From Lolium rigidum (taxonomy: Eukaryota > Streptophyta > Magnoliopsida > Poales > Poaceae): a stretch of DNA of 64,000 nt. The stretch spans positions 337,883,090 to 337,947,089 of the forward strand of contig NC_061514.1 of assembly GCF_022539505.1 (NCBI RefSeq), read 5' to 3'. Below, piece by piece: positions 11,004 to 21,464 of this stretch. A program made the translations under genes and the position numbers. The notes below the pieces were generated by a model that saw only the letters and a list, made by a program, of their open reading frames with translations, did not search any database and was not told where the DNA came from. Within the stretch, counting starts at the first letter, position 1, and each line of letters opens with the position of its first letter.

Positions 11004-12770
11004 AGCATCATTCTTATCATTATCTTTATCATGTTCATTACCACTTTCAGTTTCAGCATCAGAAATAGAAATACTATTAGGATCATTAACAGGTTCAGAG
11101 GATTCTACAACAGTTTTACGTTTCTTTTTCTTAGAAGGAGCACTAGTTTCAGTTCGTTGAGAATCTTGTTCAACTCTTTTGGGATGCCCTTCAGGATATA
11201 GAGGATCCTGGGTAGAAACACCGCCTCTAGTTGTTACTTCATAAGCAAGTTTTTCTTTAGAACTATTTTTTAACAAGTCATTTTGCACTTTAGTGAGTTG
11301 ATCAATTTGAGTTTGAACCATATGAAAATGTTTAACAAGCATCTTAACATCATTGGAGGTTCTCTCCACAATACCATGCAATTCACTAATAGCTCGAGAA
11401 TTTTCCATTAAATGATTCTCTACTCTCATATTAAAATTATTTTGCTTAACAATATAATTATCAAACTCATCTAAGCATTGAGCAGGAGGTTTTGAATACG
11501 GAATATCTTCCCTAGTAAAGCGTTCAAGAGAGTGTACCTCAATCATGGATGAAGGGGGGGTTATCTTGCATAAATCTTCTATGGGAGGTAAATTCTTCAC
11601 ATCTTCGGATTTAATACCCTTCTCTTCAAGAGATTTCTTGGCTTCCCTCATATCTTCATCATTTAATTTAATCATACCCCTCTTCTTCAATATTGGTGTC
11701 GGGGTTGGTTCAGGTGTAGCCCAATCATCATGATTCCGGCCTATTCTAGCCAATAATTCTTCAGCGTCGTCTGTAGTTCTTTTCCTGAAAACACAAACAG
11801 CACAACTATCTAGGTATGCCCTAGACTCAATGGTTAGTCCACTATAAAATATATCAAGTAAATCATGCTTTTCCAAATCATGTCCAGGCCGAGCTCTGAT
11901 AAGAGAGCAAAATCTCGCCCAAGCCTCAGGCAATTTCTCTCCATCTTCCTGGTCAAAATTATAAATTCTCCGCAAAGCAATATGTTGAGCACTAGCAGGA
12001 AAGTATTTCCGAAAGAAAACATCAAGCAAATCACTTGGACTATCAATAGAATCAGGTGGCAAACTATTATACCAAGTTTTAGCATCATCCTTTAATGAGA
12101 AAGGAAAAATTTTAGCAACGAAATAAGTACGCTTCTTAACATCATCAGAAAACAAGCTACTCAGAGTAGACAACTCAATCATGTGTTCTACAGCACTTTC
12201 TTTTTCAGTACCACAAAAAGGTGTTTTCTCAACAATAGATATATGAGATAAATCAAGAGAAAAATCATAATCCTTATCCTTAATGTTTATAGGAGATGTG
12301 GGAAATTTAGGATCAGGAGACAGTTTATATCTAACAACACGTTGTGCAAGAAGCTTTTTAATATTACTTGCATCAGTAGTAGCATTGCATTTATCAATAA
12401 AATCATCATCAAGTTCTACATAATCTTCATCAAGATCATCACTAGAGTATTCAACAGACTCAGGTGAATTAACAGGTGTAGCAGCATTTTCATTAGGAGT
12501 TTCAGTATTTTGAATTTGTCTAGACCTAGCAATTGTAGCATCTATAAAAGATCCTAACGAACCATCATTATCAAGCACAACAGAAGAATCATTAAAATTA
12601 TAAGAGGAACTTTCAGATCTAGCAGAAGTACCAGCATGTGAAGCTTGTGGTGGTGAAACAAGTTTATCTATCACAGATGGTGAATCAAGAGCAGCAGAGG
12701 TACTCAGAGTTGTACCTTTCCTTGTAGTGGATGGTAATATGGCGAATTTAGTATCGCGAGGTTTACCCAT
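11001..12770 (-). CDS. Athila-type gag of element A, C-terminus truncated
   Basis: A long uninterrupted ORF (589 aa) starts MGKPRD about 60 bp after the primer site. It has a low-complexity Ser/Thr/Asp-rich N-terminal third, then a retrotransposon gag core around residues 220-320 with the motifs PFSLKDDAKTWYNSLPP, FFRKYFPASAQ and EAWARFCSLIRARPGHDLEK. A Lys-rich tract and an acidic tail follow near the end. The last residue and stop are supplied by the LTR inserted at 11003, so the natural C-terminus is missing. The product would be the capsid-type protein that packages element RNA. Absence of internal stops suggests element A is comparatively young. Confidence 0.8.
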   Translation of the reverse strand: MGKPRDTKFAILPSTTRKGTTLSTSAALDSPSVIDKLVSPPQASHAGTSARSESSSYNFNDSSVVLDNDGSLGSFIDATIARSRQIQNTETPNENAATPVNSPESVEYSSDDLDEDYVELDDDFIDKCNATTDASNIKKLLAQRVVRYKLSPDPKFPTSPINIKDKDYDFSLDLSHISIVEKTPFCGTEKESAVEHMIELSTLSSLFSDDVKKRTYFVAKIFPFSLKDDAKTWYNSLPPDSIDSPSDLLDVFFRKYFPASAQHIALRRIYNFDQEDGEKLPEAWARFCSLIRARPGHDLEKHDLLDIFYSGLTIESRAYLDSCAVCVFRKRTTDDAEELLARIGRNHDDWATPEPTPTPILKKRGMIKLNDEDMREAKKSLEEKGIKSEDVKNLPPIEDLCKITPPSSMIEVHSLERFTREDIPYSKPPAQCLDEFDNYIVKQNNFNMRVENHLMENSRAISELHGIVERTSNDVKMLVKHFHMVQTQIDQLTKVQNDLLKNSSKEKLAYEVTTRGGVSTQDPLYPEGHPKRVEQDSQRTETSAPSKKKKRKTVVESSEPVNDPNSISISDAETESGNEHDKDNDKNDA

Positions 12771-12827
12771 GATGGAGAATTTGCAGCGAACAATATCAAT
12801 CCAAGTGAACTTGCAAATAAAGCTATG

Positions 12828-12846
12828 CTCCCCGGCAACGGCGCCA
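12828..12846 (-). other. Primer binding site of element A
   Basis: On the minus strand, TGGCGCCGTTGCCGGGGAG lies 11 bases after the LTR end (..GGGTCATCA). This is the usual primer site of Athila-lineage elements (commonly assigned to tRNA-Asp). The Sabrina-like elements at 48822 and 62751 have the same site. Confidence 0.75.
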
Positions 12847-12857
12847 GAAAATAGTCT

Positions 12858-14257
12858 TGATGACCCACAAGTATAGGGGATCGCAACAGTCTTCGAGGGA
12901 AGTAAAACCCAATTTATTGATTCGACACAAGGGGAGCCAAAGAATATTTGTAAGACTTAACAGCGGAGTTGTCAATTCAGCTGCACCTGGAAACAGACTT
13001 GCTCGCAAGAGTTTATCGAGTAGTAACAGTTTTATAGCGATAGCGATAGTGAAATATCAGCAGCAGTGTAACAAAGACAGCAGTAGTGATTATAGTAAAC
13101 AGCAGGATTAAAATACTGTAGGCACAGGGATGGATGAACGGGCGTTGCATGGATGAGAGAAACTCATGTAACAATCAAGGTAGGACATTTGCAGATAGTA
13201 ATAAAACGGTATCCAAGTACTAATCAATCAATAGGCATGTGTTCCATATTTAGTCATACGTGCTCGCAATGAGAAACTTGCACAACATCTTTTGTCCTAC
13301 CAGCCGGTGGCAGCCGGGCCTCTAGGGAATCTACTGGAAATTAAGGTACTCCTTTTAATAGAGCACCGGAGCAAAGCATTAACACTCCGTGAACACATGT
13401 GATCCTCATATCACCGCCTTCCCCTTCGGTTGTCCCAATTTCTGTCACTTTGGGGCCTCGGGTTCCGGACAACAATACGTGTATACAACTTGCGGGTAAG
13501 ATCATAAAGCAATGAATATCATCATGAATTGATAACATGTTCAGATCTGAGATCATGGCACTCGGGCCCTAGTGACAAGCATTAAGCATAACAAGTTGCA
13601 ACAATATCATAAAAGTACCAATTACGGACACTAGGCACTATGCCCTAACGATCTTATGCTATTCCATGACCAATCTCATCCAATCCCTACCATCCCCTTC
13701 AGCCTACAGCGGGGGAATTATTATAACATGGATGGGGGAAACATGGCTGGTCGATGGAGAGGCGTCGGTGGTGATGATGGCGATGATCTCCTCCAATTCC
13801 CCGTCCCGGCGGAGTGCCAGAACGGAGTTTCTGGTCCCGAGACGGAGTTTCGCGATGGCGGCGGTGTTCTGGATGTCTTCTCGCGATTTCGTCTAACCCC
13901 CCGTACGTTTTTAGGTCGAAGACGTTAAGTAGTCCAAAGGGGGGCGTCGGAGGCTGGCCGAGGGGGCCTCACCATAGGGCGGCGCGCCCCCCTCCTAGGC
14001 CGCGCCGGCCCATGGTGTGGGGGCCGTGGGCCCTCCCCTGGCCTGCCCTTCTGGCTCCGTGAATCTTCTGAAAAATAAGCCCTTTAACATTAATTCCGGG
14101 GATTTTCCTGAAAGTTGGATTTCTGCACAAAACGAGACACCAGAGCAATTCTGCTGAAAACAGCGTTAGTCCGTGTTATTTGTATCCAAAATACACAAAT
14201 TAGAGGCAAAACAATAGCAAAAGTGTTCGGGAAAGTAGATACGTTTTGGACGTATCA
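12858..14257 (-). repeat. 5' LTR of element A (1.4 kb)
   Basis: It reads on the minus strand from TGATACGTCCAAAACGTATC (14257) to ..ACTTGTGGGTCATCA (12858). It is full length at 1,400 bp and matches the solo LTR 24024-24621 plus 40402-41205, the partial LTR 20759-21233 and the partial copy 54230-55143. Confidence 0.85.
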
Positions 14258-14262
14258 TGCAA

Positions 14263-15048
14263 CTACTCATCATCTACATCTATCGGGATGTAGTCATCTT
14301 CTCCGGCATCCAGGAACTCGTAGTCCTCCACATCGGTGTTCTCATCCTCCTCGAGGTCGTCATCATCACTCAGGAAGGCTCCTCCTCCCTGAATGTCTTC
14401 ACCTTCTTCTTCCATCTCCCTCATCTGGTCCTCTTGGGCCTTGATAGTGGCCTCCAAGGATACTATCTTTGCGCGAAGGCACGCAATGGTAGCATCCTTC
14501 GTGGCACGCTGCTGGCGGAGTGACTTGCGGTCCTTTGCAAGCATCTTGATGGCATCGGCATGCTGAGCCAGTGCAAGGTGAGTCTGGTTGGCGTAGGCAC
14601 GAGAGTTGTCCAGCTCCTTCTGAGTCTGGTACAACATAAAGTCCAGGTGCTCGATGTGGTGCTTCAGCTCGGGGTGGGATTGCAGGTCCATGGGTTCTCC
14701 AGCGGAGTTGCGCCTTGCGAGGTGCGTAAAGCGAGCCTCTTGGAGTGCTCCCACATTTTGCCCGCACAGACGGGCAAGTGCTTCCTGAAGAGCACGAGCG
14801 AGTCCGTCCAGCCAGTTGCTTTCCCTGAAGGAGAAGAGGATCCTCTCAGAGGTAGGATGCTCCATCTTTCCCCTCAGATCAGCGGTGATAACCCACTGAA
14901 GTTCCCCTCCGGGCTGGCCGTTGACTTCGACTCCGTGAAACGCCGGGTGTGGGCGTCCAAGGAACTCAGACATGGTGTCCAATTCTCTCTCGAACACCAG
15001 GCTCCCACCATTTCCCAGCTGGTAAAACTTGGTGTTGGCGGGCTCCAT
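14263..15048 (-). CDS. Upstream ORF of element G: acidic coiled-coil protein of unknown function
   Basis: An intact 261-aa ORF lies between the tRNA-Met primer site (15261) and the gag gene of G (21465, after the element A insertion). In the corrected orientation it is in the same sense as gag-pol. The first ~90 residues look globular (ELQWVITADLRGKMEHP, GLARALQEALARLCGQNVGA). Residues ~130-215 are heptad-rich and predicted coiled coil (AIKMLAKDRKSLRQQRATKD, LRAKIVSLEATIKAQEDQM). The C-terminus is strongly acidic (SDDDDLEEDENTD, YIPIDVDDE). I recognise it only as a protein recurrently found with grass retrotransposons; it is not gag, protease or pol. It is intact while the pol of the same element is broken. 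A regulatory or assembly role is speculation. Confidence 0.7.
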   Translation of the reverse strand: MEPANTKFYQLGNGGSLVFERELDTMSEFLGRPHPAFHGVEVNGQPGGELQWVITADLRGKMEHPTSERILFSFRESNWLDGLARALQEALARLCGQNVGALQEARFTHLARRNSAGEPMDLQSHPELKHHIEHLDFMLYQTQKELDNSRAYANQTHLALAQHADAIKMLAKDRKSLRQQRATKDATIACLRAKIVSLEATIKAQEDQMREMEEEGEDIQGGGAFLSDDDDLEEDENTDVEDYEFLDAGEDDYIPIDVDDE

Positions 15049-15260
15049 CTAAAAATGAATTGGATGAGTAAGTTAGAGAGGTGAACAAGTGTGTCAAAAT
15101 TTTAGGTATATTTCTAAGGAAGAGCATGACTTTTTATTTCTAAAAGATCTCAAAGAGAAGAAAGTTACTTAGTTTTTCAGAAATATTCACTTCATTTGTT
15201 TTTGAAATTTAAGTTTTTCAGAACGTCCATTCTAACTAGGGTCCCCTAAGGTCAAACAAT

Positions 15261-15273
15261 GGCTCTGATACCA
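15261..15273 (-). other. Primer binding site of element G (tRNA-Met initiator)
   Basis: On the minus strand TGGTATCAGAGCC begins three bases after the LTR end ..GGGTGTTGACA (15277). It is complementary to the 3' end of plant initiator tRNA-Met, the usual primer for this group. Confidence 0.85.
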
Positions 15274-15276
15274 ACT

Positions 15277-17383
15277 TGTCAACACCCGGATTTTTAAGTC
15301 CAAATGCCTATTATGCCATACATCGCAATCCCAGGAAGATTGTTTTTGCGAGACATAATAGTTGAATATCATAGAGTCATCATTCATTACAATACCATAG
15401 TAGTCATTACATAAAAAGTATCACATGATCCAGTCTCATTACAACACTTGATCTAATGATCATTACACAAATACGTAGCGGAAGCGAAGTTGTAGTGGAC
15501 TATCTATTCCACAGGAAACGCTTGACGTTAGAAGAAGCTCCTAGTTGTCGTAGACGTCCTGTTGGCCGTCATCTTCATACTGCGGTTCAGCTTCATAGTC
15601 TGGCCATTTGAATAGCCAGGGACACAGCCGTGAGTACTTTCAAGTACGTACTCGCAAACTAATACTAGTGTAAGCTCTAATGGTTCTATTGAGAGTGTTC
15701 TAAGCTCTAGGGCTATTTGCATAAAGCCAATTTTAGTTCATAAACACTTTAGTAACAGACTCCTCATATGCTAACTAACTCAAGTGGGAACATTAGTGTC
15801 ATTCCCACAACTCTGTTGTGATTCAAATCAAAGTCACATTTCAAGTTCAAACCATAAGTCACACTTTAGTAAAAATTCTGATGACGGAACAATATGGCCT
15901 TTCCAACTGTCCATGACCGCGGACGCGGCTATTCGAATATGTTTACACTCTGCAGAGGTTGCACACTTGTGCCACAACATTTGATTACATCCATCAAGGA
16001 TAACCTTGAATAATCGTAACTCAGTACGCGGATCATCAACCATTAACCTTTCACTTACACACCCTAGTATAGGCACCTCTCCCCATGAGCTTGGCCTCCC
16101 GGTGATAGCCAACTGTTATCCCGGGAACTGCACGAGGATTGGGTCGTACATTCACCTCATTTCACGTCATTTCACTTTTAACGGAGGCAGCCTCGGCGTA
16201 ACCTCTATGACGCTTGTTTAGAGGCAACCCATACTAAGACACATAAGTTTCCAGCTAAAGCCTTACCCATAATCAGGTATTGTGGGGGTACTAAAGTATT
16301 GGAAGGGTATCGCATCCGAACCCAATCATCAGTTTTCATCAAGGACACTATTTTATTCAAGTCACATTCACCTTCAAAATCTTTCAATAGAATGACTCAT
16401 CATTCCAAGGTTTTCAGAATTCAAAAGTTTCACAAGTTCCCAGCTAGAGTAGTCATTTTTAATTTAGCACTAGCAACTAAGCATGAGGGGTGCTAACTAG
16501 CTTGTAACCTTCTAGGCTAACTTTGATACTCTTGTACTACTTCACAAATAGACTCACTTCAACTATCAATGGAATCTTGTAAAGCAAAGTAAAGCTTTGA
16601 GAGACAAAACTGGGATTTGTAAAGTGGTACACAAATTAATAGGGCAATGGTGCCTTGCTCAAGGAGAGCTTTGAACTAAGGTAGCTTGCAAGAATATTAG
16701 CTTGCCTTGGTTGGTGTACTGGTCAAAGTGGTCTTCTTCTTCCTGTAGGTAGACCTCCTCTTCCTGATACTCCTCGGTACTAGCGTCTAAAATCGAATAC
16801 GAAGTATACAATCACCAAACAAGTCTTAAGACTATATTAATCACACACATGAGTCACACAAGCTATTCCATCATCACATCACTAATCACAAAGGGGTTTG
16901 GCTTGTGTGCTAAGAAAACTTGTAAGAGAGAAATAATTCCCTCTCATTGAATCTTTTTACAATTTAATTTCCTCAAATAATAATAAGGTATGAATTCATG
17001 TTGATCAAGTTCAACAATTCATATCTATCATTTGGGGAAAATGATTTAAATGAGGTACTAACCTCATACCATTTAGTTCTTACTTTAACAACAATTTAAT
17101 GTCTCTAAGTAATCCAATATGAGATGATATAGACTAAGTCAACACATCACTTTGAATGGCTTAGGACCATGATTTAAATAAGAGGGAACCTCTCATACTA
17201 TTTGAGAAATCATTTTGGATAAGTTTAAATGGACTAGAAATGGCCACGTAGCCACTATTTTGCTCTAGTCCATGATCATACAAACAACTCTGTGATGTTT
17301 TTGCATAAACTTGTAGAGTATGTGAAATGTGATTTATGAGAGTTGGAATCAACTCAAAATCACTTAGGGTTGATTTTTAATAA
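15277..17383 (-). repeat. 5' LTR of element G, right part (in the reversed contig)
   Basis: The minus strand from 17374 to 15277 continues exactly where 7348 stops, by comparison with the uninterrupted LTRs at 45402 and 59335. It ends ..CCGGGTGTTGACA followed by the primer site. 17375-17383 is the second copy of the MULE target duplication. Short ORFs here (for example 15834-16112) recur in all three LTR copies but have no domain; I treat them as non-coding. Confidence 0.85.
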
Positions 17384-17542
17384 GGGATTTCTATTTTCGT
17401 GCCCTCGGGTCGTTAGTTGTACTCAGTTTTCCCCAGCCCCTTAGTTTTTCCTCAGTTTTCCCCAAGCCTATGTCTGAAACCCGTAGAAGGAGCTCAGACG
17501 GAAGGAATCCGTTTATTTGGACGTTCTGTGCTGACATGTTGC

Positions 17543-17647
17543 GCCGCGTCGTGTGGGGCCGCGTCGTGTGGGGCCGCGTCATGTGGGGCCGCGTCGTGTG
17601 GGGCCGCGTCGTGTGGGGCCGCGTCGTGTGGGGCCGCGTCGCGTGTG
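17543..17647. repeat. 15-bp minisatellite, seven units
   Basis: Seven units of GCCGCGTCGTGTGGG lie head to tail, with single-base variants in the third unit (CATG) and the last (CGCGTGTG). It lies about 160 bp inside the MULE terminal repeat. It gives open frames on both strands because the unit length is divisible by three; these are not genes. Confidence 0.9.
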
Positions 17648-18125
17648 CTGGTAGAAAGGGACCGCGTGGGACAGGACGAGAAGCGTTTGGTTGCACGTGA
17701 GCAGGAGCTGGGTTTTGTCTCTCTCGGCCCAAATTGGCATTTTTAAGAGCACCTTTTCCCCTCTTTCTCTCTCTGTCTTTTTCACCAAATTAGTATCAAA
17801 TCTAGAGAAGCTTCTATTTCTCACTTTCTTCAATATGGCAGCAAATCTAGTAGCAAATCTAGTAGCAAATCTTTGGGGTTATTTATGCCTTTTGGCCCTC
17901 GTTTTTTGCCCAATATGGCAGCAAATCTAGTAGCAAATCTAGAAGCTAGTATATGATAAATTCACAACAGCATAATCACAAAACTAAGTATAATACATAA
18001 ACCGCATACGACAACCAAAAGCGAGCAATAACGTTGTTAATGTTCACGACAAACTAAGTTGAAAAATATACAAGACGCACGCAATGTATGGACAACAAGA
18101 AGATTAGGATGAATGAATTTGTTCT

Positions 18126-19459
18126 TCATTCCTCCTCATATATTTCTTCGTCGCTCCATTCGTGCATTTCCCCAAGGAAATATTCATTGAACTCCTTCCG
18201 TCTGTAGTGTGCGGCCAATACATCCTCCAAACGGTATGGCTTGTGTTCATTTCTCATACCGTAGCTTCCTATTCTATCCACACGTACTGGCCACTCATCC
18301 CAGGCCTTTGTATCATGAGAGTACTCTCTGATATAACCCAAATCCGCCTAGTAGATGCTGCCAGGTCGAAGTGTCGGGTACACTCTGGTGTCGACGGAGA
18401 TACACCGGATATAATTCACGAAGAAGGCATTACTGCCAATGTTACTGACCGGATGGAGAGAGCGGCTTTGAGTGTCCACACGGTACACCAATGGTTTGCC
18501 CGCCAAAGCCTCGCTGACCAACAACACAAGCAGCAGATCACCATCCGACTTCACAAGGTAGAACTTCTGACGTCCAAGTTCGGAAATGAAATTAGTGTCT
18601 CCATCTTGACAATGCTCGCGCGCTGCTGCAACCGTACATTGGTGCACACTATTCTTCCGATCTCAAAATTGTCCGCAGCTACGCATACGGTTCACCATTG
18701 AACGGGGTAATGCAACGCGGACAATGGTTCTTGATCGAAAATCTTCCTTCTCCCCAATCTTCATTTATATCCTTAGTTGGAGTGCTCTCATCGACCCAAC
18801 CAATTTCCGACGGGTAATGTGCGGCAACGAAGACCATAGTCGGGGATTTGATAACAGCGACTGATTTCAGAAAAATAGATGGCATCTGCGCCTCAAACAT
18901 AGTGTTCGATTTCTTTGTGAGTGGGTTCAGCAGCCGTATCTTGTGCGGCGGGTTCTTCTGGGCAAGCACGATGACACCACGGCAAAAGCCGAAGAAGTAG
19001 TATCTAAAATATATTGATGAAGATAACATTCAGCACTAAGATGTGTTTAAGATTGAAAATAAAAAGGTAGATATGGAGGAATTTGAACCTTGTATGAACT
19101 TCCGATAGATCTATGGTGACGTAGCGTGATGTGCCGAGTTGGAGGAAGGTGAACTCAGCGACGCGTGGAAGGGCGTGGTGTAGCATGATCCATTCGTCCA
19201 GGTGCACGTCGGGCTCGGGCAAACCTGAGCGCCAATTTCTACGGACTTGCCTCATAGCAGAGTAGGTGTCGGCGTACTCCTCGTTCGCCGGTAAGCATTG
19301 GCCGATCTTGTGAAGTGGTCCATCAGCCGAGAGAGAGGCCCAGTTCACGGAGGCGCCGCGCTTGGATGCGCCGCCCTCGGAGGCGACGGGCTCGGCGGCG
19401 ACGGGCTCGGAGGCGACGGGCTCGGAGGCGACGGCCGCCGGCGCATTCTTCTTCTCCAT
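18126..19459 (-). pseudogene. F-box/DUF295-like gene captured by the MULE, broken
   Basis: On the minus strand, exon 1 (19459-19089) starts MEKKNA, has a repeated Val-Ala-Ser-Glu-Pro stretch made by a 15-bp repeat, and an F-box-like segment (NWASL, HKIGQCL, VRRNWRSGLP). An 85-bp intron (19088-19004, GT..TTTTAG) joins Thr-Arg to Tyr-Tyr-Phe-Phe-Gly in phase. The rest matches the plant DUF295 beta-propeller type: FFGFCRGVIVLAQ, IRLLNPLT, then KFYLVKSDGDLLLV, VYRVDTQSRSLHPV. It is broken by a stop (TAG) at 18679-18681 with a frame change, and by TAG just before ADLGYIREYS near 18345. Intact relatives are adaptor-like F-box proteins. Stops, capture by a transposon and separation from a normal gene context argue against function. 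Confidence 0.68.
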
Positions 19460-20489
19460 CGCCGGCAGGGTAGCGTGCGTACGGCGGTTGGGGTTTTTTC
19501 GATTTGGAGAAGTTGATGGGACGTGAGAGGGGTGGTTTCGTGCGTGAGCGAGAATGAGACGACTGTGTGCGAGAGGGAGGGAGGGAGGGGCTTACGCGTC
19601 CTAAATGCGACCCGCGTCCTACGCGTCCACTATTTGCACGTACGCACCGCGACACGCGTCAACAATGGCACGTCTTCCACTTCGCACCGCAACACGCGTC
19701 CTCGGGTCTAACCCTGGAAATTTAGATATACTCAGGTATACCCCCGAGTCATATACTAGCATTTTTTGTGTGCTCAGTTTTCTCCTTGAGTGCTAATACT
19801 GGCTAGTGTAATATACTCAGTTTTACCCTCAAGTGGCTGGTCAACAGAGAGTCAACAAATGGGATTAACTAGCTAAATAAGTTATTTAATGTGCAAAAAA
19901 TTCCGAAAAAGAGTGGCACTTACTCATGGAGTCTTTACCACAAATTGCCACTTCTCAAATCATAGATAAATCATAGATAAATCAAGTTTCACCACAAATT
20001 GCCACTTCTCAAATCACCTAGTAGCTATGAAGGTGCATGGTTTTCCATAATAAGCCCTACCCAAAACAGCTTTCCCCAAAACATACTTTGTCCGAATGAG
20101 GCCATAATTTTCACACTCATGTAGATTTGTATTGCAAATAGTTTGAGGTAGGCCAAGATGGGTTTCATTGTACAAAACACGCATTTTCCATTTTTTAAAT
20201 CTCATATTTGAATCCCTTAGTTTGTTTACTACTCACTTGCCCTTGGTTTCTTGATACTACTCAGTTTTGCCCTCTCCCTTCACAAACTCTCACAGACGCC
20301 CAACATTGCCCTGATTGGTCTAGCCCATGTCACGTGGATCGTGCCCGCCGACCGTTGATCGTATGATCTAACGGGCAGGATAACCCCTATCTCTCTCTCT
20401 GGTCGGGGCCACCACCCTCTCTCTCTCTCTGTCGTCGGTTAGCTTCACGCAAAGTTTGGTTTTCTGCATTATTTTTCATGAGCTAAATT

Positions 20490-20658
20490 ATAAACTCTTT
20501 TTAGGCATTACTTTTCACGCAAAAAATGATAAACCATCACCGATTTGTTGTAGCCATTACTTTTCACGCAAAAAAATGATACACCATCACCCTTTTCTTG
20601 TAGGGATTGTACCCATTACTTTTCACGCAAAAAACGATAAATCATCACCGATTTTGTT
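20490..20658. repeat. Inverted continuation of the MULE tandem array
   Basis: Units such as ATTACTTTTCACGCAAAAAA followed by TGATAAACCATCACCGATTT are the exact reverse complement of the 8800-9273 array. The stretch ends at the gap. Confidence 0.85.
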
Positions 20659-20758
20659 NNNNNNNNNNNNNNNNNNNNNNNNNNNNNNNNNNNNNNNNNN
20701 NNNNNNNNNNNNNNNNNNNNNNNNNNNNNNNNNNNNNNNNNNNNNNNNNNNNNNNNNN
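20659..20758. other. Assembly gap (100 N)
   Basis: Exactly 100 N; right edge of the contig that appears reversed. Confidence 0.98.
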
Positions 20759-21233
20759 TTCCCTAGAGGGCCTGGCTGCCACCGGCTGGTAGGACAAAAG
20801 ATGTTGTGCAAGTTTCTCATTGCGAGCACGTACGACTAAATATGGAACACATGCCTATTGATTGATTAGTACTTGGATACCGTTTTATTACTATCTGCAA
20901 ATGCCCTACCTTGATTGTTACATGAGTTTCTCTCATCCATGCAACGCCCGTTCATCCATCCTTGTGCCTACAGTATTTTAATCTTGCTGTTTACTATAAT
21001 CACTACTGTTTTCTTTGTTACACTGCTGCTGATATTTCACTATCTGCTATCGCTATAAAACTCGTTACTATCGATAAACTCTTGCGAGCAAGTCCTGTTT
21101 CCGAGTGCAGCTGAATTGACAACTCCGCTGTTAAGGCTTACAAATATTCTTTGGCTCCCCTTGTGTCGAATCAATAAATTGGGTTTTACTTCCCTCGAAG
21201 ACTGTTGCGATCCCCTATACTTGTGGGTCATCA
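20759..21233 (+). repeat. 3' LTR of element A, distal part
   Basis: The last 475 bp of the A-family LTR, ending ..ACTTGTGGGTCATCA. It is followed by TTGCA (21234-21238), the complement of the duplication beside the other LTR of element A at 14258. Its beginning is in the gap. Confidence 0.8.
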
Positions 21234-21464
21234 TTGCACTTGTTCACTTTCGTAGGTGTGAGTTGTATCCCGTCCCTTGTATCGTAGCTTGAAGAAATGA
21301 TTCTTAAAACCATTAGTGTGTTATCTTGTAATATGTGTTGCTTGCCATGAATGAAAGTGTGTTTGTTTTCAACATGACAAGTTTTCAAGCTTTAAACTTT
21401 TTGAACTTACTCAAAACAAGCCATAGAAATTCCCTCTTATCTCATGATCTATCTCAATGTTCAG

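Larger units (their letters stand above)
11004..14257 (-). mobile_element. Element A, 5' portion: Athila-lineage Gypsy retrotransposon
   Basis: The minus strand shows an LTR (14257-12858), a primer site, a short leader and gag (from 12770), truncated at 11004 by another LTR. The other end is the LTR piece at 20759-21233 on the plus strand. The target duplication is TGCAA at 14258-14262 and its complement TTGCA at 21234-21238, which matches only if this contig is flipped. Element A sits between the upstream ORF and gag of element G. Its pol is not in the window and is presumably in the gap or lost. Confidence 0.78.
17384..20658. mobile_element. Pack-MULE, right part (in the reversed contig)
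   Basis: It starts with the terminal repeat GGGATTTCTATTTTCGTGCC at 17384 and ends in the inverted copy of the tandem array at the gap. With 7349-9273 it makes one element of at least 5.2 kb. It contains a 15-bp minisatellite, a broken F-box/DUF295-like gene and about 750 bp of unassigned sequence (19700-20455). That last part holds several ACTCAGTTTT motifs like those in the terminal repeat, and may be the relic of another MULE end. Confidence 0.78.

Noticed and set aside
15261..15273. tRNA gene fragment
   Set aside because: Only the 13-base complement of the tRNA-Met 3' end next to an LTR; it is a primer binding site.
17391..17746. ORFs with repeated Cys-Gly-Ala-Ala or Thr-Arg-Pro-His
   Set aside because: Translation of the 15-bp minisatellite on either strand.
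9783..20658. A genuine chromosomal inversion
   Set aside because: Both breakpoints coincide with 100-N gaps and flipping restores two transposon target duplications, so a scaffold orientation error is simpler. Not excluded without reads.
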